From Tamaricihabitans halophyticus (GTDB lineage Bacteria; Actinomycetota; Actinomycetes; Mycobacteriales; Pseudonocardiaceae): DNA of 64,000 bases. The translations under genes and the position numbers were made by a program. Location: positions 62,001 through 126,000 of the forward strand of contig NZ_SLXQ01000007.1 in the NCBI RefSeq assembly GCF_004340875.1, written 5' to 3'. Shown here in pieces: positions 1 to 10,703 of this stretch (positions within the stretch are counted from its first letter, which is position 1; each line of letters opens with the position of its first letter). Under the pieces are notes generated by a model, which was not told the origin of the DNA, did not search any database, and worked only from the letters and a program-made list of their open reading frames with translations.

Positions 1-123
1 ATTCCACCTGTAACACCCCCGGTTACCTGGTCCGTGTTCGTGGTCGTTCAATCGCTATATCGGCGCTGGCTGCGCTGAGTTACGCAAATTATCACTGTAC
101 GGACAGAAACTGGGGGATTTACC

Positions 124-2019
124 TTAGACCGCCACTCGCTCAATGCATTCAGTAGTTGACTGGCCGGCGAACTGCGTGCGGTACAGCTCGGCATACCCGG
201 CTCCGTTGGCGAGTAGCTGTTCATGCGTGCCCGACTCGGCGATACGCCCGTCGGCGATGACCAGAATCCGGTCCGCCTCGCGAATAGTGGACAGTCGGTG
301 TGCGATCACTAACGAGGTGCGCCCGGCGAGTGCCGTGCGCAGTGCATCCTGGATCGCCGCCTCCGATTCGGAGTCCAGATGGGCGGTGGCCTCATCGAGG
401 ACCACGATCGACGGTTGCTTGAGCAACAACCGGGCGATCGACAAGCGTTGCTTCTCGCCACCGGACAGGCGGTAGCCTCGATCGCCAACCAGGGTGTCCA
501 GCCCATCGGGCAGCTCGGCGATCAGCTCGCCCAGTTGAGCCGTACGCAGCGCATCCAGCAGTTCCTGTTCGGTGGCTTCCGGCCGGGCATAGGTGAGATT
601 GGACCGGATCGTGTCATGGAACAGATGCGGGTCCTGGGTAACCGTGCCGACCGCCCGATAGAGCGAGGCCAGGCTGACATCGCGCACATCGTGTCCGCCG
701 ATCCTTACCGCGCCATCGGACACGTCGTAGAGCCGGCTGGCCAATTGGGTGATGGTCGTCTTGCCGGCGCCCGAATGCCCGACGAGCGCGATCATCTCGC
801 CCGGCTTGGCTTCGAAAGACACATCGTGCAGCACCGGATTGGCCGGGCTGTACTCGGTGCGGGCCACCGATTCCAGCGAAGCCAGCGATACCTCGTCGGA
901 GGCCGGGTAGCTGAACGCGACCTTGTCGAATTCAACCGTGGCGACCTCGTTCGGCAGCTCGGTGGCGTTGTCCCGCTCCCTGATCATCGGCCGAAGATCG
1001 AGGATCTCGAACACCCGGTCGAAACTCACCAGCGCGGTGAGGATGTCGACGTGCACATTGGACAGCGCGGTGAGCGGCCCGTACAGCCGGTTCAGTAGCG
1101 TCGCCATGGCGACGAGCGTGCCGAGTTCGAAGGCACCATTGATGACTAGGCCGCCACCGAGCCCATAGACCACCGCGGTCGCGAGCGCGGCGAGCAAGGT
1201 GAGTGCGATCATGAAGATCCGGGTGTACATGGCCGAGACCACGCCCATATCGCGTACCCGTGCGGCCCGCTGGCCGAAGCTCGCCGCCTCGTCGCCGGTG
1301 CGCCCGTAGAGCTTCGCGAGCATCGCTCCACCGACGCCGAAACGTTCGGTCATCAGCGAGCTCATCTCCGCGTCGACCTTCATCTGCTCCCTGGTCACTC
1401 GCTGCAGCCGGTGCCCAACCCATCGAACCGGCAGCATGAACAGCGGCAGCAAGGCCAGTGAGATCAGGGTGATCTGCCAGGACAGTGCGAACATGGTTAC
1501 CAGCACGATGATCAGGCTCAGCACATTGGACACGACGGCGGACAGCGTGCTGGTCAGTGCGCGTTGCGCGCCAATGACGTCGTTGTTCAGCCGGCTCACC
1601 AGCGAACCGGTCTGCGCGCGGACGAAGAAGGCGACCGGCATTCGCTGGACGTGATCGAATACCTCCACCCGAAGGTCGTAGATCAAACCTTCGCCGAGCC
1701 GGGCCGAGTACCAGCGTTGCAGTAGTCCGAGCGCGGCGTCAACCAGTGCGACGAGCGCGACGGCGGTGGCCAGCCACACGACGAGGCCCAGATTGCCCGG
1801 CACGATGCCGTTGTCGATGATCGCCTTGAACAGCAGGGGATTGGCGATCCCGAGGCCAGCGGCCACGGCGACCAGAATCAGAAAGAGTGCGATGTCCTTG
1901 CGGTAGGGACGCGCGTACTTGGCGATCCGCGGGATGAGGCCACGGGCTAGACGTTGCTTCGTTACCGAGTCGTCCACGACGAACGAGCGCATCGCGTCCC
2001 AGCCGAACGGCGCGCTCAT
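124..2019 (-). CDS. ABC transporter, fused permease and ATPase (type-1 exporter)
   Basis: A 631-residue half-transporter of the multidrug/lipid exporter type, which would act as a dimer in the cytoplasmic membrane. The N-terminal half (about residues 40-340) holds hydrophobic helices typical of a type-1 exporter membrane domain. The C-terminal half is the ATPase, with Walker A GHSGAGKTT (about residue 415), signature LSGGEKQR (about 518), Walker B IVVLDEA and the D-loop following it. The substrate cannot be told. The ATG at 2019 lacks a strong ribosome binding site; an in-frame ATG at codon 10 is an alternative. The gene stands alone, and a MerR/SoxR-type promoter about 90 bases upstream suggests induction by a redox-active or toxic compound. 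Confidence 0.9.
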   Translation of the reverse strand: MSAPFGWDAMRSFVVDDSVTKQRLARGLIPRIAKYARPYRKDIALFLILVAVAAGLGIANPLLFKAIIDNGIVPGNLGLVVWLATAVALVALVDAALGLLQRWYSARLGEGLIYDLRVEVFDHVQRMPVAFFVRAQTGSLVSRLNNDVIGAQRALTSTLSAVVSNVLSLIIVLVTMFALSWQITLISLALLPLFMLPVRWVGHRLQRVTREQMKVDAEMSSLMTERFGVGGAMLAKLYGRTGDEAASFGQRAARVRDMGVVSAMYTRIFMIALTLLAALATAVVYGLGGGLVINGAFELGTLVAMATLLNRLYGPLTALSNVHVDILTALVSFDRVFEILDLRPMIRERDNATELPNEVATVEFDKVAFSYPASDEVSLASLESVARTEYSPANPVLHDVSFEAKPGEMIALVGHSGAGKTTITQLASRLYDVSDGAVRIGGHDVRDVSLASLYRAVGTVTQDPHLFHDTIRSNLTYARPEATEQELLDALRTAQLGELIAELPDGLDTLVGDRGYRLSGGEKQRLSIARLLLKQPSIVVLDEATAHLDSESEAAIQDALRTALAGRTSLVIAHRLSTIREADRILVIADGRIAESGTHEQLLANGAGYAELYRTQFAGQSTTECIERVAV

Positions 2020-2106
2020 GACGGAGCGCCCTTGCTGGCGGCGCTCGGTCGCTGAGCGCGTCGGTCTGGGGGGAGCTGAGTCAGTTCGGTTTGGTTCACA
2101 TCATCG

Positions 2107-2137
2107 ATGATGAAACCTCAACCTTAGTTGAAGTCAA
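2107..2137 (-). promoter_or_regulatory. MerR/SoxR-type promoter of the ABC exporter
   Basis: Read on the minus strand, a -35 TTGACT (2137-2132) and a -10-like CATCAT (2112-2107) are 19 bases apart, the overlong spacing typical of MerR-family promoters. The spacer holds a dyad whose plus-strand arms are ACCTCAAC (2115-2122) and GTTGAAGT (2127-2134), seven of eight positions matching. This resembles the SoxR box (CCTCAA-N6-TTGAGG), with one mismatch in the six-base arms. An outer repeat ATGATGAAA/TTTCATCAT (2107-2115, 2143-2151) surrounds it. No regulator gene is adjacent; regulation is inferred. Confidence 0.55.
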
Positions 2138-2201
2138 CTCGATTTCATCATGAGCGAAAAAACCTGCGGGTAGTCGTGCCCGCCGAATCGCGATGTTCAG
2201 G

Positions 2202-2229
2202 GATCTTGCGGTCCGTGGACCGCAAGATC
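2202..2229 (-). terminator. Hairpin downstream of metF
   Basis: A perfect 13-bp inverted repeat (2202-2214 with 2217-2229) with a two-base loop lies 25 bases beyond the metF stop. No clear T run follows on the minus strand. It probably ends the metF transcript before the exporter promoter. Confidence 0.55.
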
Positions 2230-2254
2230 GCCGGCGTGATCGGGCCCAGCGTGA

Positions 2255-3142
2255 TCAGACTAGGGCGGGGGACAGGCCGAGGCTGTCCACCAGCTGACCG
2301 GTCGCCGTGGATCGATTCATCGTGTAGAAGTGCAGCGCGTCGACCCCTTCGCCCAGCAGGTCGGCGGATAGCTTGTGGACGAAGTCCATGCCCGCTGCCC
2401 GAAACGACGCGGGGTCGTCCATATACGGTTCGAGCTCCCGAACGACCGCTGGCGTCTCCGGAACACCGGACAGCTCGACGGCCTTACGCAACGTTTTTGG
2501 CGTCGTCAACGGCATCACGCCAGGCAGGATCGGCACCGTGCAGCCGCGCGCGGCGACCCTTTCGCGTAGCCGGAGGAAGTCGTCGGGGTGGAAGAACAAC
2601 TGGGCAATCGCGAAATCCGCGCCCGCATCGATCTTGCGAACCAGGTACTCGGTGTCGGTGGCGAGACTGTCGGAGCGCGGATGGCCGTAGGGGAAGGCGG
2701 AGACGCCGACGCAGAAATCGCCGAGTTCCTTGCAGAGCCGGACCAGCTCGTCCGCGTAGGTCAGCCCCTCGGGGTGGGCGATCCACTCACCCATCGGATC
2801 TCCTGGCGGATCGCCACGAACCGCCAGGATGTTGCGCACACCGACAGCCGCGTACCACCCGATCACATGGCGCAGTTCAGCGACCGAATGGCTGACCGCG
2901 GTCAGATGCGCCATCGGCACCAGTGTGGTCTCCTGCGCCACCCTTCCGGTAGTCCGGATCGTCCGCTCCCTGCTTGACCCGCCCGCGCCGTAGGTCACCG
3001 AGGCGAACAGCGGGTCCATCGTCTCCAGCTGGCGGATGGCGTGCCACAGGCGCTGCTCATCGGCAGCATCCCGGGGCGGGAAGAACTCGATCGAGAACGC
3101 AGGACGCCGGGCCTCGGCGAGCCTGTCCACGATCTTGTGCAC
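2255..3142 (-). CDS. metF: 5,10-methylenetetrahydrofolate reductase
   Basis: Reduces 5,10-methylene-THF to 5-methyl-THF, the methyl donor for MetH. The roughly 295-residue protein is of full MetF length and shows SIEFFPPR near the N-terminus, a TYGAGGSSRERT segment and an FDxAxAQLFF-like stretch (FAIAQLFFHPDDF), typical of the flavin-binding barrel. The open frame begins with TTG at 3148, but the strong GGAGG (3153-3149) abuts that codon. The GTG at 3142 lies six bases from it and is preferred. Last gene of the methyl-cycle cluster, 95 bases after ahcY and behind a strong hairpin, so it may depend on readthrough or its own promoter. Confidence 0.93.
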   Translation of the reverse strand: MHKIVDRLAEARRPAFSIEFFPPRDAADEQRLWHAIRQLETMDPLFASVTYGAGGSSRERTIRTTGRVAQETTLVPMAHLTAVSHSVAELRHVIGWYAAVGVRNILAVRGDPPGDPMGEWIAHPEGLTYADELVRLCKELGDFCVGVSAFPYGHPRSDSLATDTEYLVRKIDAGADFAIAQLFFHPDDFLRLRERVAARGCTVPILPGVMPLTTPKTLRKAVELSGVPETPAVVRELEPYMDDPASFRAAGMDFVHKLSADLLGEGVDALHFYTMNRSTATGQLVDSLGLSPALV

Positions 3143-3194
3143 CAACAACCTCCACTGTGTGCGTGCTTAGCGCGGCCGAAGGGCCAAAATATAC

Positions 3195-3234
3195 CTGTGG
3201 GGACGGGAGCGCGTGCGCGCTCCCGTCCCCACAG
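3195..3234 (-). terminator. Strong hairpin between ahcY and metF
   Basis: A perfect 19-bp inverted repeat (3195-3213 with 3216-3234), ten bases beyond the ahcY stop and followed on the minus strand by a TATATTTT stretch. It has the form of an intrinsic terminator, so metF could be transcribed less than the upstream genes, or the hairpin may protect the 3' end of the ahcY message. Confidence 0.75.
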
Positions 3235-3243
3235 TGGGCTGAC

Positions 3244-4707
<1,464 letters not shown>

Positions 4708-4775
4708 CCTTTGGGAAACCTCAATCCTCAGTTTCGTTGTCGGTCGGTCCTGCGCGGCCAGCGGCCACGACCTAG

Positions 4776-7700
4776 CTACGTATTGAAGTACTTCGCCTCG
4801 GGGTGGTGGGCGACGATGGCGTCGGTGGACTGCTCGGGGTGAAGCTGGAACTCCTCGGAGAGCTCGACGCCGATACGTTCGGGCTGCAGCAGATCGGTGA
4901 TCTTTGCGCGGTCCTCGAGATCCGGGCAGGCACCGTACCCGAGCGAGAACCGGGCACCCCGATAGCCGAGCTTGAAGAACTCCTCGACGTTATCCGGGTC
5001 CTCCTGGGCGACATTGCCGCCGGACGACCACTCGAGTTCCTGGCGGATACGGCGATGCCAGTATTCGGCAAGCGCCTCGGTCAACTGCACACCGAGCCCG
5101 TGGATCTCCAGGTAGTCGCGGTAGGCATTGTCGGCGAACAACTCGTTCGCGAAGTCCGCGATCGGCTGCCCCATGGTCACCAGCTGCAGCGGCAGCACAT
5201 CGAACTGCCCGGTCTCCTTCACCTTGTCCAGCGGGCGGTAGAAGTCGGCGAGGCACAGCCGCCGATCCTTGGGCTGGCGGGGGAAGGTGAACCGGCACCG
5301 CTCGGCTGATCCGATCTCGGGTTCGGCGAGCACGACGAGATCGTTACCCTCCGAATAGCACGGGAAGTAGCCGTAGACCAGTGCGGCATGCTGCAGGATG
5401 TTCCGCGTGGTCAGCTCGTCGAGCCAGTAGCGCAGCCGCGGCCGCCCCTCCGATTCGACGAGCTCCTCGTAGCTCGGGCCGTTACCGCCCTTCGCGCCAC
5501 GCAGACCCCACTGACCCATGAACGTCGCCCGCTCGTCGAGCATCGAGGCGTAATCGGCAAGCTTGATTCCCTTGACGACCCGCGTGCCCCAGAACGCCGG
5601 TACCGGTACCGGTACGTCGGCGTCCACATCAGAGCGGGCATCTGGCGGCAGCAGGTCTTCCGGTTCCTGCTGTGCCTTGCGCTGCTCGGCGATCCGTAGC
5701 GAGCGTTCCCGCCGCGCCTTACGCTCCGCCCGCTTCTGCTCCTCGACCGGATCGGCCTCGATGACGCCGCCCTTCTTGCGGGTCATGATGTTGTCCATCA
5801 ACCGCAAGCCGTCGAAGGCGTCCTTCGCGTAGTTGACCTCCCCGGTGAACATGTCGGTGAGGTCGTTTTCCACGAAGCCACGGGTGAGCGCCGCGCCGCC
5901 GAGCATCACTGGCCATTTCTCGCCGACACCCCTGGAGTTCATTTCCTCCAGGTTCTCCTTCATGATCACCGTGGATTTGACCAGGAGTCCGGACATGCCG
6001 ATCACGTCGGCCTTGTTCTCCTCGGCCGCATCGAGGATCGCGGTGATCGGCTGCTTGATGCCGATGTTCACCACGTCGTAGCCGTTGTTGGACAGGATGA
6101 TGTCGACCAGGTTCTTGCCGATGTCGTGCACATCGCCCTTCACCGTGGCCAGCACGATCTTGCCCTTGCCGCCGGAGTCGTCCTTGTCCATATGCGGTTC
6201 CAGGTGGGCTACCGCGGCCTTCATGACCTCGGCCGACTGCAGTACGAAGGGCAACTGCATCTGCCCGGAACCGAACAGGTCACCAACGACCTTCATCCCC
6301 GCGAGCAGGTTGTCGTTGACGATCTCCAGCGGCTTCTTCTCCTGCATGGCCGCGTCGAGGTCGTCTTCAAGGCCGTTGCGCTCGCCGTCCACGATGCGCT
6401 TTTCCAGCCGTTCGAACAGCGGCAGCTTGGCCAGCTCCGCCGCCCGCGACTCCTTGCTCGACGAGGCGGTCTTGCCTTCGAAGAGCTGCATCATCTTCTG
6501 CAGCGGGTCGTAGTCCTCGGTGCGCCGGTTCCACACCAGATCCAGCGCGACCTGACGCTGCTCCTCGTCGATCTTGTTCATCGGCAGGATCTTCGAGGAA
6601 TGCAGGATCGCGGTGTCCAGGCCGGCTTCCCGGCACTCGTTCAGGAATACGGAGTTCAGCACTTGGCGTGCCGCTGGGTTGAGACCAAAGGAGACGTTGG
6701 ACAGCCCGAGAGTCGTCTTGACGTCCGGATGCCGCCGCTTGAGCTCGCGGATCGCCTCGATGGTCTCGATTCCGTCGTTGCGAACCTCTTCCTGACCAGT
6801 GGTGATCGGGAATACCAGAGTGTCCACGATGATGTCGGACTCCCGCAGGCCCCAGTTGCCGGTGATGTCCTCGATCAGCCTTTCGGCCACCTGGACCTTC
6901 CAGTCCCTGGTACGCGCCTGGCCCTCCTCATCGATGCACAGCGCGACAACCGTGGCACCGAATTCGGACACCATCCGCATGATCTTCTGGAACCGTGAGT
7001 CCGGACCAGTGCCGTCCTCGTAGTTCACCGAGTTGACCGCGCAGCGGCCACCGAGGTGCTCAAGACCGGCCTGGATGACTTCCGGTTCGGTGGAGTCCAC
7101 CATGATCGGCAACGTCGACGTCGTGGCGAGCCGGAAGGCCAATTCGGACATATCCGCGACGCCATCTCGCCCGACGTAGTCCACGTTGAGATCCAGCATA
7201 TGCGCGCCCTCGCGGGTCTGCGCCTTGCCGATCTCCACACAGTCGTCGTAGCGGCCTTCCAGCATCGCCTCGCGGAACTTCTTGGAACCGTTGGCGTTGG
7301 TTCGCTCACCGATGTTCAGGATCGAGGCATCCTGATCGAAGGGGACCGACTGATACAGCGAGGAGATGCTTGCCTGCGGTTCGGGAGTCCGCTGTGGCGG
7401 CGGCAAGTCCTTGACCGCCTCGACGGTCTTGCTGATGTGTTCGCCAGTGGTGCCGCAGCAACCGCCGACGAAGGCCACCCCGAACTGCGTGACGAACTCC
7501 CGCAGCGCCTCGGCCAGCTCGTCCGGGCCAAGTGGGTATACCGCACCGTTCGGTCCGAGTTCGGGCAGCCCCGCGTTCGGCATGACCGACAGCGGCACCC
7601 TGGATTGCTGAGAGAGCACCCGGATGTGTTCGCTCATCTCGGCGGGACCGGTCGCGCAGTTCATCCCGATCAGGTCGATGCCCAGCGGCTCCAGGGCCAC

Positions 7701-8351
7701 TAGCGCGGCGCTGATCTCGGTGCCGAGCAGCATCGTGCCCGTGGTCTCCACCGTGACCTGCGCGATCAACGGGACGTACCGCCCCTCGGCGGCCATCGCA
7801 CGCTTGGCGGCGAGTACCGACGCTTTCGTCTGGAGCAGATCCTGCGAGGTCTCCACGAGGATCGCGTCCGATCCACCGGCAAGCAAACCGCGTACGTTTT
7901 CCACATAGGCGTCGCGCAGCGTCGCGTACTCCACGTGCCCAAGGGTGGGCAGTTTCGTGCCGGGGCCGACCGAGCCGAGCACGAAGCGGGGTCGATCCGG
8001 CGTGCTGAACTCGTCCGCCGTCTCCCGAGCCAGGCGAGCGCCCACTTCGGACAGCTCGCGGATCCGTTCGGGGATGTCGTACTCGTTCAGGTTCGCCAGG
8101 TTCGCACCGAAGGTGTTTGTTTCGACGGCATCGGATCCAGCTTCGAAGTAACCCCGATGTACGCCACGCACGACGTCCGGCCGCGTGACGTTGAGGATCT
8201 CGTTGCAGCCCTCCAACCCGGCGAAATCGTCGAGGGACAATGGGAACGACTGCAACATCGTCCCCATTGCGCCATCGGCGACCAACACCCGACGCGCGAG
8301 CGCGTCCATGAATGTGCTGTCCATTGTTGGCTTGTTCTCAGCCATCGACAT
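4776..8351 (-). CDS. metH: Cobalamin-dependent methionine synthase
   Basis: Transfers the methyl group of 5-methyl-THF to homocysteine through cobalamin. All four modules are visible in 1191 residues: homocysteine domain with zinc motif GGCCG (about residue 300); pterin-binding domain from NIGERTN (about 347); cobalamin domain with DVHDIG (about 740), whose His is the lower cobalt ligand; and a SAM-dependent reactivation domain at the C-terminus ([10 protein letters not shown], about 1138). A short VPVPVP linker, encoded by a GGTACC tandem repeat near 5597-5614, joins the last two modules. Starts are possible at 8351 or 8345. It is 20 bases from adoK, so co-transcribed, and ties this operon to the cobalamin genes at 20-27 kb. 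Confidence 0.97.
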   Translation of the reverse strand: MSMAENKPTMDSTFMDALARRVLVADGAMGTMLQSFPLSLDDFAGLEGCNEILNVTRPDVVRGVHRGYFEAGSDAVETNTFGANLANLNEYDIPERIRELSEVGARLARETADEFSTPDRPRFVLGSVGPGTKLPTLGHVEYATLRDAYVENVRGLLAGGSDAILVETSQDLLQTKASVLAAKRAMAAEGRYVPLIAQVTVETTGTMLLGTEISAALVALEPLGIDLIGMNCATGPAEMSEHIRVLSQQSRVPLSVMPNAGLPELGPNGAVYPLGPDELAEALREFVTQFGVAFVGGCCGTTGEHISKTVEAVKDLPPPQRTPEPQASISSLYQSVPFDQDASILNIGERTNANGSKKFREAMLEGRYDDCVEIGKAQTREGAHMLDLNVDYVGRDGVADMSELAFRLATTSTLPIMVDSTEPEVIQAGLEHLGGRCAVNSVNYEDGTGPDSRFQKIMRMVSEFGATVVALCIDEEGQARTRDWKVQVAERLIEDITGNWGLRESDIIVDTLVFPITTGQEEVRNDGIETIEAIRELKRRHPDVKTTLGLSNVSFGLNPAARQVLNSVFLNECREAGLDTAILHSSKILPMNKIDEEQRQVALDLVWNRRTEDYDPLQKMMQLFEGKTASSSKESRAAELAKLPLFERLEKRIVDGERNGLEDDLDAAMQEKKPLEIVNDNLLAGMKVVGDLFGSGQMQLPFVLQSAEVMKAAVAHLEPHMDKDDSGGKGKIVLATVKGDVHDIGKNLVDIILSNNGYDVVNIGIKQPITAILDAAEENKADVIGMSGLLVKSTVIMKENLEEMNSRGVGEKWPVMLGGAALTRGFVENDLTDMFTGEVNYAKDAFDGLRLMDNIMTRKKGGVIEADPVEEQKRAERKARRERSLRIAEQRKAQQEPEDLLPPDARSDVDADVPVPVPAFWGTRVVKGIKLADYASMLDERATFMGQWGLRGAKGGNGPSYEELVESEGRPRLRYWLDELTTRNILQHAALVYGYFPCYSEGNDLVVLAEPEIGSAERCRFTFPRQPKDRRLCLADFYRPLDKVKETGQFDVLPLQLVTMGQPIADFANELFADNAYRDYLEIHGLGVQLTEALAEYWHRRIRQELEWSSGGNVAQEDPDNVEEFFKLGYRGARFSLGYGACPDLEDRAKITDLLQPERIGVELSEEFQLHPEQSTDAIVAHHPEAKYFNT

Positions 8352-8371
8352 GCCCTATGCCTGCCGCTCCT

Positions 8372-9349
8372 TCAGACCCGCAGTTTCGGCTCGATCTCCG
8401 CGGCCGCGGCCTCACCGTAGGTGCGCGCGACACGATCAGAGAACCCAGCCCGGTCCAGTGTGTATTCCTGGGTACCCACCGTTTCCAACACGATGGTCGC
8501 GAGGGTACAGCCGACCTGTGCCGCCCGCTCGTGGCTGAGCCGGCAGCTCAGGCCCCACAGGAACCCAGCACGGAAAGCATCGCCCACTCCGGTCGGCTCC
8601 GCCTCGGATTTGACCGGAACGGCGCTGATGTTGACCGTCTCCTGGTCCCGTCCCTCGATGCGGACACCCTCGGCGCCGTGGGTCATCACCCAGGTACCGA
8701 CTCGGCTGAGGATGTCCTCGTGTGTCCAGCCGGTGCTCTTGCGCAGCAGCGCGGTCTCGTACTCGTTGGTGAACAGGTAGGCGGCGCCATCGACGAGCTT
8801 CTTGATCTCATCGCCCTGCATCCTGGCGAGTTGCTGTGAAGGATCCGCCGCGAAGGGGTAGCCACGCTGGCGACATTCCTCCGTGTGCCGCACCATCGCT
8901 TCCGGGTCGTTGGGCGCCACCAGTACGAGATCAAGTCCACCCAGTCGCTCAGCGACGGGGAGCAGCTCGATATCCCGTGCTTCGCTCATCGCGCCCGCGT
9001 AGAACGACGCCATCTGGTTCTGCGCCTCGTCCGTGGTGCACATGAACCGCGCGGTGTGCTTCGTGTCGGAGACGTGCACCGACTTGGTGTCCACACCGTG
9101 TCGCTGCAGCCAGGACCGGTAGTCGTCGAAATCGGCACCGACGGCGCCGACGAGAACTGGCGTGAGGCCAAGGCTGCCCAGCCCGAACGAGATGTTCGCG
9201 GCGACGCCGCCTCGACGAATATCGAGCCGATCGACCAGGAACGACAGCGAGACGTTGTCGAGCTGGTCGGCAACCAACTGATCGGTGAACTTACCGGGGA
9301 ACACCATCAGATGGTCGGTCGCGATCGATCCGGTGACCGCGATTCGCAT
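8372..9349 (-). CDS. adoK: Adenosine kinase, PfkB family
   Basis: Phosphorylates adenosine to AMP, removing the second product of SAH hydrolysis. The protein closely recalls mycobacterial AdoK: it begins MRIAVTGSIATDHLM, has the sugar-site motif RRGGVAANISF, the NDPEAM and FAADPSQQLARM segments, and the C-terminal anion-hole motif TGVGDAFRAGF. The frame is open from a GTG at 9364, but the ATG at 9349 matches the family start and is chosen. It sits between metK (about 64 bases) and metH (20 bases). Its presence makes this a complete SAM regeneration cluster rather than simply a methionine operon. Confidence 0.93.
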   Translation of the reverse strand: MRIAVTGSIATDHLMVFPGKFTDQLVADQLDNVSLSFLVDRLDIRRGGVAANISFGLGSLGLTPVLVGAVGADFDDYRSWLQRHGVDTKSVHVSDTKHTARFMCTTDEAQNQMASFYAGAMSEARDIELLPVAERLGGLDLVLVAPNDPEAMVRHTEECRQRGYPFAADPSQQLARMQGDEIKKLVDGAAYLFTNEYETALLRKSTGWTHEDILSRVGTWVMTHGAEGVRIEGRDQETVNISAVPVKSEAEPTGVGDAFRAGFLWGLSCRLSHERAAQVGCTLATIVLETVGTQEYTLDRAGFSDRVARTYGEAAAAEIEPKLRV

Positions 9350-9413
9350 AGCTGAAAACACCACCTTGGGAAGTTGTGGTCAGACCGAGCAATGACGTGC
9401 GCCGCACGTCAAG

Positions 9414-10616
9414 TTACAGCTTGGCCGCGTCCTTGAGCGCGTCGGCGCGATCGGTCCGCTCCCACGGCAGGTCCACATCGGTCCGACCGAAGTGCCCATA
9501 TGCCGCGGTCGGCGCGTAGATCGGGTGCAGCAGGTCGAGGTCGCGAATGATCGCCGCTGGCCGCAGGTCGAAGACCTCGTTGATGGCCTGCTGGATCTTG
9601 ACCGGATCGACCTTCTCGGTGCCGAAAGTCTCCACGAACAGACCAACCGGGGCCGCCTTGCCGATCGCGTAGGCGGTCTGCACCTCGACCCGCTCGGCCA
9701 GCCCGGCAGCGACGACGTTCTTGGCGACCCAGCGGGTGGCGTAAGCGGCCGAACGGTCCACCTTCGACGGATCCTTGCCGGAGAAGGCGCCGCCACCGTG
9801 CCTGGCCATACCGCCGTAGGTGTCCACAATGATCTTGCGGCCAGTGAGCCCGGCGTCACCCATGGGGCCACCGACAACGAACCTGCCGGTGGGGTTGATC
9901 AAGAACCGAGTCTCGGCGCTCTCCAGGGACAGCTCGGTCAGCTCGGGCTTGATCACATGCTCACGTAGGTCCGGAGCGAGCATTTTGTCCAGATCGATGC
10001 CCTCGGCGTGCTGGGTCGAGATCACCAACGTGTCGAGCTTGACCGCTTTCTCGCCGTCGTACTCGATGGTGACCTGCGTCTTGCCGTCCGGTCGAAGGTA
10101 GGGAAGCACGCCGTCCTTGCGGACCTTGGTCAGCCGGCGGGACAACCGGTGGGCGAGCGCGATCGGCAGCGGCATCAGCTCGGGGGTGTCCGAGCAGGCG
10201 TAGCCGAACATCAGCCCCTGGTCACCCGCACCCTGGGCGGCGATCTCGTCGATCGCGCCCTCAACCCGCTTCTCGTGTGCGGTGTCCACACCTTGCGCGA
10301 TATCCGGCGACTGGGCGTCGATCGCGATGTTGACGCCGCAGGAGGTGCCGTCGAAGCCCTTCGCGGAGGAGTCGTAGCCGATGTCCAGAATCCGCTGCCG
10401 GACCAGACCGGGCATATCCACGTACGCCTCGGTGGTGACCTCGCCAGCGATGTGCACTTGGCCGGTCGTGATGAGGGTTTCCGCCGCCACCCGGGAACGT
10501 GGATCCTGCTCGAGCAGCGCGTCCAGGATGGAGTCGCTGATCGCGTCGGCCATCTTGTCTGGGTGACCCTCGGTCACCGATTCGCTGGTGAACAACCTAC
10601 GGCTTGTCGAGCTCAA
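9414..10616 (-). CDS. metK: S-adenosylmethionine synthetase
   Basis: Makes SAM from methionine and ATP. The 400-residue protein carries the family signatures [14 protein letters not shown] near the N-terminus, [12 protein letters not shown], and the loop [19 protein letters not shown]. The start is TTG at 10616, supported by AAGGA about seven bases upstream on the minus strand and by the family N-terminus. It directly follows the betaine methyltransferase gene after 87 bases, consistent with supplying the three SAM molecules used per betaine. Confidence 0.97.
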   Translation of the reverse strand: MSSTSRRLFTSESVTEGHPDKMADAISDSILDALLEQDPRSRVAAETLITTGQVHIAGEVTTEAYVDMPGLVRQRILDIGYDSSAKGFDGTSCGVNIAIDAQSPDIAQGVDTAHEKRVEGAIDEIAAQGAGDQGLMFGYACSDTPELMPLPIALAHRLSRRLTKVRKDGVLPYLRPDGKTQVTIEYDGEKAVKLDTLVISTQHAEGIDLDKMLAPDLREHVIKPELTELSLESAETRFLINPTGRFVVGGPMGDAGLTGRKIIVDTYGGMARHGGGAFSGKDPSKVDRSAAYATRWVAKNVVAAGLAERVEVQTAYAIGKAAPVGLFVETFGTEKVDPVKIQQAINEVFDLRPAAIIRDLDLLHPIYAPTAAYGHFGRTDVDLPWERTDRADALKDAAKL

Positions 10617-10703
10617 CGTTCGTCCTTACGTCGACGGTAGTATTAGGACAGTTAGTCGTATATCGGACAGTTGGTATGGTCGTCGCTAGTTGGCGACGTA
10701 TGT
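10617..10703 (-). promoter_or_regulatory. gsdmt-metK spacer with hairpin and direct repeat
   Basis: Holds a 6-bp stem hairpin (10681-10686 with 10693-10698) just after the gsdmt stop and two copies of GGACAGTT (10646-10653, 10665-10672) 19 bases apart. No T run follows the hairpin, so it is a weak terminator at best. It may adjust the relative expression of gsdmt and metK. Confidence 0.3.

Noticed and set aside
4708-4775. Possible SAM or SAH riboswitch in front of ahcY or metF
   Set aside because: The spacers of 68 and 95 bases lack conserved SAM or SAH aptamer elements; the only strong structure is the terminator-like hairpin at 3195-3234.
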